In this document: positions 13,769 through 25,000 of the stretch, piece by piece
Position numbering within the stretch: position 1 is the first letter of the stretch
Layout: each line of letters begins with the position of its first letter
NCBI GenBank assembly: GCA_964019135.1
Contig: OZ025253.1
Span: 590,233-654,232 of the forward strand
DNA from: Arenicola marina
Lineage: Eukaryota > Annelida > Polychaeta > Arenicolidae
Length of the DNA stretch: 64,000 nucleotides
Direction: 5' to 3'
Program-made: the position numbers and the translations under genes
Notes under the pieces: generated by a model
What the model was told of the DNA's origin: nothing
The model's database searches: none
The model's input: only the letters and a program-made list of their open reading frames with translations

Positions 13769-16158
13769 TGTCGTCCTTGCTCGTCCTCTTCCTGTCGTCC
13801 CTGCTCGTCCTTTTCCTGTCGTCCCTGCTCGTCCTCTTCCTGTCGTCCCTGCTCGTCCTTTTCCTGTCGTCCCTGCTCGTCCTCTTCCTGTCGTCCCTGC
13901 TCGTCCTTTTCCTGTCGTCCCTGCTTGTCCTCTTCCTGTCGTCCCTGCTCGTCCTTTTCCTGTCGTCCCTGCTTGTCCTCTTCCTGTCGTCCCTGCTCGT
14001 CCTCTTCCTGTCGTCCCTGCTCGTCCTCTTCCTGTCGTCCACTTGCTGTCGTCCCTGCTCGTCCTCTTGCTGTCGTCCCTGCTCGTCCTCTTCCTGTCGT
14101 TCCTGCTCGTCCTCTTCCTGTCGTCCGTGCTCGTCTTCTGCCTGTCGTCCCTGCTCGTTCTCTTCCTGTCGTCCCTGCTCGTCCTCTTCCTGTCGTCCTT
14201 GCTCGTCCTCTTCCTGTCGTCCCTGCTCGTCCTCTTCCTGTCGTCCCTGCTCGTCCTCTTCCTGTCGTCCTTGCTCGTCCTCTTCCTGTCGTCCCTGCTC
14301 GTCCTCTTCCTGTCGTCCGTGCTCGTCCTCTTCCTGTCGTCCCTGCTCGTCCTCTTCCTGTCGTCCCTGCTCGTCCTCTTCCTGTCGTCCGTGCTCGTCC
14401 TCTTCCTGTCGTCCTTGCTCGTCCTTTTCCTGTCGTCCCTGCTCGTCCTCTTCCTGTCGTCCTCTTCCTGTCGTCCTTGCTCGTCCTTTTCCTGTCGTAC
14501 CTGCTCGTCCTCTTCCTGTCGTCCCTGCTCGTCCTCTTCCTGTCGTCCCTGCTCGTCCTCTTCCTGTCGTCCCTGCTCGTCTATTTCCTGTCGTCCCTGC
14601 TCGTCCTCTTCCTGTCGTCCTTGCTCGTCCTCTTCCTGTCGTCCCTGCTCGTCCTCTTCCTGTCGTCCGTGCTCGTCCTCTTCCTGTCGTCCCTGCTCGT
14701 CCTCTTCCTGTCGTCCCTGCTCGTCCTCTTCCTGTCGTCCGTGCTCGTCCTCTTCCTGTCGTCCTTGCTCGTCCTTTTCCTGTCGTCCCTGCTCGTCCTC
14801 TTCCTGTCGTCCTCTTCCTGTTGTCCCTGCTCGTCCTCTTCCTGTCGTCCCTGCTCGTTCTCTTGCTGTAGTCCTTGCTCGTCCTCTTCCTGTCGTTCCT
14901 GCTCGTCCTCTTCCTGTCGTCCCTGCTTGTGATCTTCCTGTCGTCTCTGCTCGTCCTCTTCATGTCGTCCCTCGCTCGTCCGCTTCGTGTCGCCCCTGCT
15001 CGTCCTCTTCCTGTCGTCCCTGCTCGTCCTCTTCCTGTCGTCCCTGCTCGTCCTCTTCCTGTCGTCCCTGCTCGTCCTCTTCCTGTCGTCCCTGCTCGTC
15101 CTTTTCCTGTCGTCCCTGCTTGTCCTCTTCCTGTCGTCCCTGCTCGTCCTTTTCCTGTCGTCCCTGCTTGTCCTCTTCCTGTCGTCCCTGCTCGTCCTCT
15201 TCCTGTCGTCCCTGCTCGTCCTCTTCCTGTCGTCCACTTGCTGTCGTCCCTGCTCGTCCTCTTGCTGTCGTCCCTGCTCGTCCTCTTCCTGTCGTTCCTG
15301 CTCGTCCTCTTCCTGTCGTCCGTGCTCGTCTTCTGCCTGTCGTCCCTGCTCGTTCTCTTCCTGTCGTCCCTGCTCGTCCTCTTCCTGTCGTCCTTGCTCG
15401 TCCTCTTCCTGTCGTCCCTGCTCGTCCTCTTCCTGTCGTCCCTGCTCGTCCTCTTCCTGTCGTCCTTGCTCGTCCTCTTCCTGTCGTCCCTGCTCGTCCT
15501 CTTCCTGTCGTCCGTGCTCGTCCTCTTCCTGTCGTCCCTGCTCGTCCTCTTCCTGTCGTCCCTGCTCGTCCTCTTCCTGTCGTCCGTGCTCGTCCTCTTC
15601 CTGTCGTCCTTGCTCGTCCTTTTCCTGTCGTCCCTGCTCGTCCTCTTCCTGTCGTCCTCTTCCTGTCGTCCTTGCTCGTCCTTTTCCTGTCGTACCTGCT
15701 CGTCCTCTTCCTGTCGTCCCTGCTCGTCCTCTTCCTGTCGTCCCTGCTCGTCCTCTTCCTGTCGTCCCTGCTCGTCTATTTCCTGTCGTCCCTGCTCGTC
15801 CTCTTCCTGTCGTCCTTGCTCGTCCTCTTCCTGTCGTCCCTGCTCGTCCTCTTCCTGTCGTCCGTGCTCGTCCTCTTCCTGTCGTCCCTGCTCGTCCTCT
15901 TCCTGTCGTCCCTGCTCGTCCTCTTCCTGTCGTCCGTGCTCGTCCTCTTCCTGTCGTCCTTGCTCGTCCTTTTCCTGTCGTCCCTGCTCGTCCTCTTCCT
16001 GTCGTCCTCTTCCTGTTGTCCCTGCTCGTCCTCTTCCTGTCGTCCCTGCTCGTTCTCTTGCTGTAGTCCTTGCTCGTCCTCTTCCTGTCGTTCCTGCTCG
16101 TCCTCTTCCTGTCGTCCCTGCTTGTGATCTTCCTGTCGTCTCTGCTCGTCCTCTTCAT
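13769..16158. repeat. Higher-order tandem duplication, 1,195-bp period
   Basis: The ACTTGC variant at 14,039 and 15,234 and the CTTCATG junction at 14,963 and 16,158 are both spaced 1,195 bp. Both copies share the TCTTCTGCC variant and the CTCTTGCTGTAG variant. 1,195 is not a multiple of 24 because 14-bp short units are included. Confidence 0.8.
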
Positions 16159-19100
16159 GTCGTCCCTCGCTCGTCCGCTTCGTGTCGCCCCTGCTCGTCC
16201 TCTTCCTGTCGTCCCTGCTCGTCCTCTTCCTGTCGTCCCTGCTCGTCCTCTTCCTGTCGTCCCTGCTCGTCCTCTTCCTGTCGTCCCTGCTCGTCCTCTT
16301 CCTGTCGTCCCTGCTCGTCCTTTTCCTGTCGTCCCTGCTCGTCCTCTTCCTGTCGTCCCTGCTCGTCCTCTTCCTGTCGTCCCTGCTCGTCCTCTTCCTG
16401 TCGTCCCTGCTCGTCCTCTTCCTGTCGTCCCTGCTCGTCCTCTTCCTGTCGTCCCTGCTCGTCCTTTTCCTGTCGTCCCTGCTTGTCCTCTTCCTGTCGT
16501 CCCTGCTCGTCCTTTTCCTGTCGTCCCTGCTTGTCCTCTTCCTGTCGTCCCTGCTCGTCCTTTTCCTGTCGTCCCTGCTTGTCCTCTTCCTGTCGTCCCT
16601 GCTCGTCCTCTTCCTGTCGTCCCTGCTCGTCCTCTTCCTGTCGTCCTCTTCCTGTCGTCCCTGCTCGTCATCTTCCTGTCGTCCCTGCTCCTCCTCTTCC
16701 TGTCGTCCCTGCTCCTCCTCTTCCTGTCGTCCCTGCTCGTCCTCTTCCTGTCGTCCCTGCTCGTCCTCTTCCTGTCGTCCCTACTCGTCCTCTTCCTGTC
16801 GTCCGTGCTCGTCCTCTTCCTGTCGTCCCTGCTCGTCCTCTTCCTGTCGTCCCTGCTCGTCCTCTTCCTGTCGTCCTGCTCGTCCTCTTCCTGTCGTCCC
16901 TGCTCGTCCTCTTCCTGTCGTCCCTGCTCGTCCTTTTCCTGTCGTCCCTGCTCGTCCTCTTCCTGTCGTCCCTGCTCGTCCTCTTCCTGTCGTCCCTGCT
17001 CGTCCTCTTCCTGTCGTCCCTGCTCGTCCTCTTCCTGTCGCCCCTGCTCGTCCTCTTCCTGGCGTCCCTGCTCGTCCTCTTCCTGTCGTCCATGCTCGTC
17101 CTCTTCCTGTCGTCCCTGCTCGTCCTCTTCCTGTCGTCAATGCTCGTCCTCTTCCTGTCGTCCCTGCTCGTCCTCTTCCTGTCGTCCCTGCTCGTCCTCT
17201 TCCTGTCGTCCTCTTCCTGTCGTCCCTGCTCGTCCTCTTCCTGTCGTCCCTGCTCGTCCTCTTCCTGTCGTCCCTGCTCGTCCTCTTCCTGTCGTCCCTG
17301 CTCGTCCTCTTCCTGTCGTCCCTACTCGTCCTCTTCCTGTCGTCCGTGCTCGTCCTCTTCCTGGCGTCCCTGCTCGTCCTCTTCCTGTCGTCCATGCTCG
17401 TCCTCTTCCTGTCGTCCCTGCTCGTCCTCTTCCTGTCGTCAATGCTCGTCCTCTTCCTGTCGTCCCTGCTCGTCCTCTTCCTGTCGTCCCTGCTCGTCCT
17501 CTTCCTGTCGTCCTCTTCCTGTCGTCCCTGCTCGTCCTCTTCCTGTCGTCCTCTTCCTGTCGTCCCTGCTCGTCCTCTTCCTGTCGTCCCTGCTCGTCCT
17601 CTTCCTGTCGTCCCTGCTCGTCCTCTTCCTGTCGTCCCTGCTCGTCCTCTTCCTGTCGTCCCTGCTCGTCCTCTTCCTGTCGTCCCTACTCGTCCTCTTC
17701 CTGTCGTCCCTGCTCGTCCTCTTCCTGTCGTCCACTTGCTGTCGTCCCTGCTCGTCCTCTTGCTGTCGTCCCTGCTCGTCCTCTTCCTGTCGTTCCTGCT
17801 CGTCCTCTTCCTGTCGTCCGTGCTCGTCCTCTGCCTGTCGTCCCTGCTCGTTCTCTTCCTGTCGTCCCTGCTCGTCCTCTTCCTGTCGTCCTTGCTCGTC
17901 CTCTTCCTGTCGTCCCTGCTCGTCCTCTTCCTGTCGTCCCTGCTCGTCCTCTTCCTGTCGTCCTTGCTCGTCCTCTTCCTGTCGTCCCTGCTCGTCCTCT
18001 TCCTGTCGCCCCTGCTCGTCCTCTTCCTGGCGTCCCTGCTCGTCCTCTTCCTGTCGTCCATGCTCGTCCTCTTCCTGTCGTCCCTGCTCGTCCTCTTCCT
18101 GTCGTCAATGCTCGTCCTCTTCCTGTCGTCCCTGCTCGTCCTCTTCCTGTCGTCCCTGCTCGTCCTCTTCCTGTCGTCCTCTTCCTGTCGTCCCTGCTCG
18201 TCCTCTTCCTGTCGTCCCTGCTCGTCCTCTTCCTGTCGTCCCTGCTCGTCCTCTTCCTGTCGTCCCTGCTCGTCCTCTTCCTGTCGTCCCTACTCGTCCT
18301 CTTCCTGTCGTCCGTGCTCGTCCTCTTCCTGGCGTCCCTGCTCGTCCTCTTCCTGTCGTCCATGCTCGTCCTCTTCCTGTCGTCCCTGCTCGTCCTCTTC
18401 CTGTCGTCAATGCTCGTCCTCTTCCTGTCGTCCCTGCTCGTCCTCTTCCTGTCGTCCCTGCTCGTCCTCTTCCTGTCGTCCTCTTCCTGTCGTCCCTGCT
18501 CGTCCTCTTCCTGTCGTCCTCTTCCTGTCGTCCCTGCTCGTCCTCTTCCTGTCGTCCCTGCTCGTCCTCTTCCTGTCGTCCCTGCTCGTCCTCTTCCTGT
18601 CGTCCCTGCTCGTCCTCTTCCTGTCGTCCCTGCTCGTCCTCTTCCTGTCGTCCCTACTCGTCCTCTTCCTGTCGTCCCTGCTCGTCCTCTTCCTGTCGTC
18701 CACTTGCTGTCGTCCCTGCTCGTCCTCTTGCTGTCGTCCCTGCTCGTCCTCTTCCTGTCGTTCCTGCTCGTCCTCTTCCTGTCGTCCGTGCTCGTCCTCT
18801 GCCTGTCGTCCCTGCTCGTTCTCTTCCTGTCGTCCCTGCTCGTCCTCTTCCTGTCGTCCTTGCTCGTCCTCTTCCTGTCGTCCCTGCTCGTCCTCTTCCT
18901 GTCGTCCCTGCTCGTCCTCTTCCTGTCGTCCTTGCTCGTCCTCTTCCTGTCGTCCCTGCTCGTCCTCTTCCTGTCGTCCGTGCTCGTCCTCTTCCTGTCG
19001 TCCCTGCTCGTCCTCTTCCTGTCGTCCCTGCTCGTCCTCTTCCTGTCGTCCGTGCTCGTCCTCTTCCTGTCGTCCTTGCTCGTCCTTTTCCTGTCGTCCC

Positions 19101-19623
19101 TGCTCGTCCTCTTCCTGTCGTCCTCTTCCTGTCGTCCTTGCTCGTCCTTTTCCTGTCGTACCTGCTCGTCCTCTTCCTGTCGTCCCTGCTCGTCCTCTTC
19201 CTGTCGTCCCTGCTCGTCCTCTTCCTGTCGTCCCTGCTCGTCTATTTCCTGTCGTCCCTGCTCGTCCTCTTCCTGTCGTCCTTGCTCGTCCTCTTCCTGT
19301 CGTCCCTGCTCGTCCTCTTCCTGTCGTCCGTGCTCGTCCTCTTCCTGTCGTCCCTGCTCGTCCTCTTCCTGTCGTCCCTGCTCGTCCTCTTCCTGTCGTC
19401 CGTGCTCGTCCTCTTCCTGTCGTCCTTGCTCGTCCTTTTCCTGTCGTCCCTGCTCGTCCTCTTCCTGTCGTCCTCTTCCTGTTGTCCCTGCTCGTCCTCT
19501 TCCTGTCGTCCCTGCTCGTTCTCTTCCTGTAGTCCTTGCTCGTCCTCTTCCTGTCGTTCCTGCTCGTCCTCTTCCTGTCGTCCCTGCTTGTGATCTTCCT
19601 GTCGTCTCTGCTCGTCCTCTTCA

Positions 19624-21868
19624 TGTCGTCCCTCGCTCGTCCGCTTCGTGTCGCCCCTGCTCGTCCTCTTCCTGTCGTCCCTGCTCGTCCTCTTCCTGTC
19701 GTCCCTGCTCGTCCTCTTCCTGTCGTCCCTGCTCGTCCTCTTCCTGTCGTCCCTGCTCGTCCTCTTCCTGTCGTCCCTGCTCGTCCTTTTCCTGTCGTCC
19801 CTGCTCGTCCTCTTCCTGTCGTCCCTGCTCGTCCTCTTCCTGTCGTCCCTGCTCGTCCTCTTCCTGTCGTCCCTGCTCGTCCTCTTCCTGTCGTCCCTGC
19901 TCGTCCTCTTCCTGTCGTCCCTGCTCGTCCTTTTCCTGTCGTCCCTGCTTGTCCTCTTCCTGTCGTCCCTGCTCGTCCTTTTCCTGTCGTCCCTGCTTGT
20001 CCTCTTCCTGTCGTCCCTGCTCGTCCTTTTCCTGTCGTCCCTGCTTGTCCTCTTCCTGTCGTCCCTGCTCGTCCTCTTCCTGTCGTCCCTGCTCGTCCTC
20101 TTCCTGTCGTCCTCTTCCTGTCGTCCCTGCTCGTCATCTTCCTGTCGTCCCTGCTCCTCCTCTTCCTGTCGTCCCTGCTCCTCCTCTTCCTGTCGTCCCT
20201 GCTCGTCCTCTTCCTGTCGTCCCTGCTCGTCCTCTTCCTGTCGTCCCTACTCGTCCTCTTCCTGTCGTCCGTGCTCGTCCTCTTCCTGTCGTCCCTGCTC
20301 GTCCTCTTCCTGTCGTCCCTGCTCGTCCTCTTCCTGTCGTCCTGCTCGTCCTCTTCCTGTCGTCCCTGCTCGTCCTCTTCCTGTCGTCCCTGCTCGTCCT
20401 TTTCCTGTCGTCCCTGCTCGTCCTCTTCCTGTCGTCCCTGCTCGTCCTCTTCCTGTCGTCCCTGCTCGTCCTCTTCCTGTCGTCCCTGCTCGTCCTCTTC
20501 CTGTCGCCCCTGCTCGTCCTCTTCCTGGCGTCCCTGCTCGTCCTCTTCCTGTCGTCCATGCTCGTCCTCTTCCTGTCGTCCCTGCTCGTCCTCTTCCTGT
20601 CGTCAATGCTCGTCCTCTTCCTGTCGTCCCTGCTCGTCCTCTTCCTGTCGTCCCTGCTCGTCCTCTTCCTGTCGTCCTCTTCCTGTCGTCCCTGCTCGTC
20701 CTCTTCCTGTCGTCCCTGCTCGTCCTCTTCCTGTCGTCCCTGCTCGTCCTCTTCCTGTCGTCCCTGCTCGTCCTCTTCCTGTCGTCCCTACTCGTCCTCT
20801 TCCTGTCGTCCGTGCTCGTCCTCTTCCTGGCGTCCCTGCTCGTCCTCTTCCTGTCGTCCATGCTCGTCCTCTTCCTGTCGTCCCTGCTCGTCCTCTTCCT
20901 GTCGTCAATGCTCGTCCTCTTCCTGTCGTCCCTGCTCGTCCTCTTCCTGTCGTCCCTGCTCGTCCTCTTCCTGTCGTCCTCTTCCTGTCGTCCCTGCTCG
21001 TCCTCTTCCTGTCGTCCTCTTCCTGTCGTCCCTGCTCGTCCTCTTCCTGTCGTCCCTGCTCGTCCTCTTCCTGTCGTCCCTGCTCGTCCTCTTCCTGTCG
21101 TCCCTGCTCGTCCTCTTCCTGTCGTCCCTGCTCGTCCTCTTCCTGTCGTCCCTACTCGTCCTCTTCCTGTCGTCCCTGCTCGTCCTCTTCCTGGCGTCCC
21201 TGCTCGTCCTCTTCCTGTCGTCCATGCTCGTCCTCTTCCTGTCGTCCCTGCTCGTCCTCTTCCTGTCGTCAATGCTCGTCCTCTTCCTGTCGTCCCTGCT
21301 CGTCTATTTCCTGTCGTCCGTGCTCGTCCTCTTCCTGTCGTCCTTGCTCGTCCTCTTCCTGTCGTCCGTGCTCGTCCTCTTCCTGTCATCCCTGCTCGTC
21401 CTCTTCCTGTCGTCCCTGCTCGTCCTCTTCCTGTCGTCCGTGCTCGTCCTCTTCCTGTCGTCCTTGCTCGTCCTTTTCCTGTCGTCCCTGCTCGTCCTCT
21501 TCCTGTCGTCCTCTTCCTGTCGTCCTTGCTCGTCCTTTTCCTGTCGTACCTGCTCGTCCTCTTCCTGTCGTCCCTGCTCGTCCTCTTCCTGTCGTCCCTG
21601 CTCGTCCTCTTCCTGTCGTCCCTGCTCGTCTATTTCCTGTCGTCCCTGCTCGTCCTCTTCCTGTCGTCCCTGCTCGTCCTTTTCCTGTCGTCCCTGCTCG
21701 TCCTCTTCCTGTCGTCCTCTTCCTGTTGTCCCTGCTCGTCCTCTTCCTGTCGTCCCTGCTCGTTCTCTTCCTGTAGTCCTTGCTCGTCCTCTTCCTGTCG
21801 TTCCTGCTCGTCCTCTTCCTGTCGTCCCTGCTTGTGATCTTCCTGTCGTCTCTGCTCGTCCTCTTCAT
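19624..21868. repeat. Higher-order block, 2,244 bp, copy 2
   Basis: Counterpart of 8,840-11,084 at a 10,784-bp offset, with the same order of rare variants. The match continues to the right (about 21,868-22,500 against 11,084-11,720), so the shared segment is longer than the block itself. This points to a large segmental duplication or gene conversion within the array. Confidence 0.8.
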
Positions 21869-22099
21869 GTCGTCCCTCGCTCGTCCGCTTCGTGTCGCCC
21901 CTGCTCGTCCTCTTCCTGTCGTCCCTGCTCGTCCTCTTCCTGTCGTCCCTGCTCGTCCTCTTCCTGTCGTCCCTGCTCGTCCTCTTCCTGTCGTCCCTGC
22001 TCGTCCTCTTCCTGTCGTCCCTGCTCGTCCTTTTCCTGTCGTCCCTGCTCGTCCTCTTCCTGTCGTCCCTGCTCGTCCTCTTCCTGTCGTCCCTGCTCG

Positions 22100-25000
22100 T
22101 CCTCTTCCTGTCGTCCCTGCTCGTCCTCTTCCTGTCGTCCCTGCTCGTCCTCTTCCTGTCGTCCCTGCTCGTCCTTTTCCTGTCGTCCCTGCCTGTCCTC
22201 TTCCTGTCGTCCCTGCTCGTCCTTTTCCTGTCGTCCCTGCTTGTCCTCTTCCTGTCGTCCCTGCTCGTCCTTTTCCTGTCGTCCCTGCTTGTCCTCTTCC
22301 TGTCGTCCCTGCTCGTCCTCTTCCTGTCGTCCCTGCTCGTCCTCTTCCTGTCGTCCTCTTCCTGTCGTCCCTGCTCGTCATCTTCCTGTCGTCCCTGCTC
22401 ATCCTCTTCCTGTCGTCCCTGCTCCTCCTCTTCCTGTCGTCCCTGCTCGTCCTCTTCCTGTCGTCCCTGCTCGTCCTCTTCCTGTCGTCCCTACTCGTCC
22501 TCTTCCTGTCGTCCGTGCTCGTCCTCTTCCTGTCGTCCCTGCTCGTCCTCTTCCTGTCGTCCCTGCTCGTCCTCTTCCTGTCGTCCTGCTCGTCCTCTTC
22601 CTGTCGTCCCTGCTCGTCCTCTTCCTGTCGTCCCTGCTCGTCCTTTTCCTGTCGTCCCTGCTCGTCCTCTTCCTGTCGTCCCTGCTCGTCCTCTTCCTGT
22701 CGTCCCTGCTCGTCCTCTTCCTGTCGTCCCTGCTCGTCCTCTTCCTGTCGCCCCTGCTCGTCCTCTTCCTGGCGTCCCTGCTCGTCCTCTTCCTGTCGTC
22801 CATGCTCGTCCTCTTCCTGTCGTCCCTGCTCGTCCTCTTCCTGTCGTCAATGCTCGTCCTCTTCCTGTCGTCCCTGCTCGTCCTCTTCCTGTCGTCCCTG
22901 CTCGTCCTCTTCCTGTCGTCCTCTTCCTGTCGTCCCTGCTCGTCCTCTTCCTGTCGTCCCTGCTCGTCCTCTTCCTGTCGTCCCTGCTCGTCCTCTTCCT
23001 GTCGTCCCTGCTCGTCCTCTTCCTGTCGTCCCTACTCGTCCTCTTCCTGTCGTCCGTGCTCGTCCTCTTCCTGGCGTCCCTGCTCGTCCTCTTCCTGTCG
23101 TCCATGCTCGTCCTCTTCCTGTCGTCCCTGCTCGTCCTCTTCCTGTCGTCAATGCTCGTCCTCTTCCTGTCGTCCCTGCTCGTCCTCTTCCTGTCGTCCC
23201 TGCTCGTCCTCTTCCTGTCGTCCTCTTCCTGTCGTCCCTGCTCGTCCTCTTCCTGTCGTCCTCTTCCTGTCGTCCCTGCTCGTCCTCTTCCTGTCGTCCC
23301 TGCTCGTCCTCTTCCTGTCGTCCCTGCTCGTCCTCTTCCTGTCGTCCCTGCTCGTCCTCTTCCTGTCGTCCCTGCTCGTCCTCTTCCTGTCGTCCCTACT
23401 CGTCCTCTTCCTGTCGTCCGTGCTCGTCCTCTTCCTGGCGTCCCTGCTCGTCCTCTTCCTGTCGTCCATGCTCGTCCTCTTCCTGTCGTCCCTGCTCGTC
23501 CTCTTCCTGTCGTCAATGCTCGTCCTCTTCCTGTCGTCCCTGCTCGTCCTCTTCCTGTCGTCCCTGCTCGTCCTCTTCCTGTCGTCCCTGCTCGTCCTCT
23601 TCCTGTCGTCCCTGCTTGTGCTCTTCCTGTCGTCTCTGCTCGTCCTCTTCCTGTCGTCCCTCGCTCGTCCTCTTCGTGTCGCCCCTGCTCGTCCTCTTCC
23701 TGTCGTCCCTGCTCGTCCTCTTCCTGTCGTCCCTGCTCGTCCTCTTCCTGTCGTCCCTGCTCGTCCTCTTCCTGTCGTCCCTGCTCGTCCTCTTCCTGTC
23801 GTCCCTGCTCGTCCTCTTCCTGTCGTCCCTGCTCGTCCTCTTTCTGTCGTCCCTGCTCGTCCTCTTCCTGTCGTCCCTGCTCGTCCTCTTCCTGTCGTCC
23901 CTGCTCGCCCTCTTCCTGTCGTCCCTGCTCGTCCTCTTCCTGTCGTCCCTGCTCGTCCTCTTCCTGTCGTCCTCTTCCTGTCGTCCCTGCTCGTCCTCTT
24001 CCTGTCGTCCCTGCTCGTCCTCTTCCTGTCGTCCTCTTCCTGTCGTCCTTGCTCGTCCTCTTCCTGTCGTCCCTGCTCGTCCTCTTCTTGTCGTCCCTGC
24101 TCGTCCTCTTCCTGTCGTCCCTGCTCGTCCTTTTCCTGTCGTCCCTGCTCGTCCTCTTCCTGTCGTCCCTGCTCGTCCTTTTCCTGTCGTCCCTGCTCGT
24201 CCTCTTCCTGTCGTCCTCTTCCTGTCGTCCTTGCTCGTCCTTTTCCTGTCGTCCCTGCTTGTCCTCTTCCTGTCGTCCCTGCTCGTCCTCTTCCTGTCGT
24301 CCCTGCTCGTCCTCTTCCTGTCGTCCCTGCTCGTCCTCTTCCTGTCGTCTTTGCTCGTCCTCTTCCTGTCGTCCCTGCTCGTCCTCTGCCTGTCTTCTCT
24401 GCTCGTTCTCTTCCTGTCGTCCTTGCTCGTCCTCTTCCTGTCGTCCCTGCTCGTCCTCTTCCTGTCCTCTTCCTGTCGTCCCTGCTCGTCCTCTTCCTGT
24501 CGTCCCTGCTCGTCCTCTTCCTGTCGTCCCTGCTCGTCCTCTTCCTGTCGTCCTTGCTCGTCCTCTTCCTGTCGTCCCTGCTCGTCCTCTTCCTGTCGTT
24601 CCTGCTCGTTCTCTTCCTGTCGTCCCTGCTCGTCCTCTTCCTGTCGTCCCTCCTCGTCCTCTTCCTCTCGTCCCTAATTGTCCTCTACCTGTCGTCCGTG
24701 CTCGTCCTCTTCCTGTCGTCCCTGCTCGTCCTCTTCCTGTCGTCCCTGCTCGCCCTCCTCCTGTCGTCCCTGCTCGTCCTCTTCCTGTCGTCCCTGCTCG
24801 TCCTCTTCCTGTCGTCCCTGCTCGTCCTCTTCCTGTCGTCCCTGCTCGTCCTCTTCCTGTCGTCCCTGCTCGTCCTCTTCCTGTCGTCCCTGCTCGTCCT
24901 ATTCCTGTCGTCCCTGCTCGTCCTCTTACTGTCGTCCCTGCTCGTCCTCTTCCTGTCGTCCCTGCTCGTCCTCTTCCTGTCGGCACTGCTCGTCCTCTTC

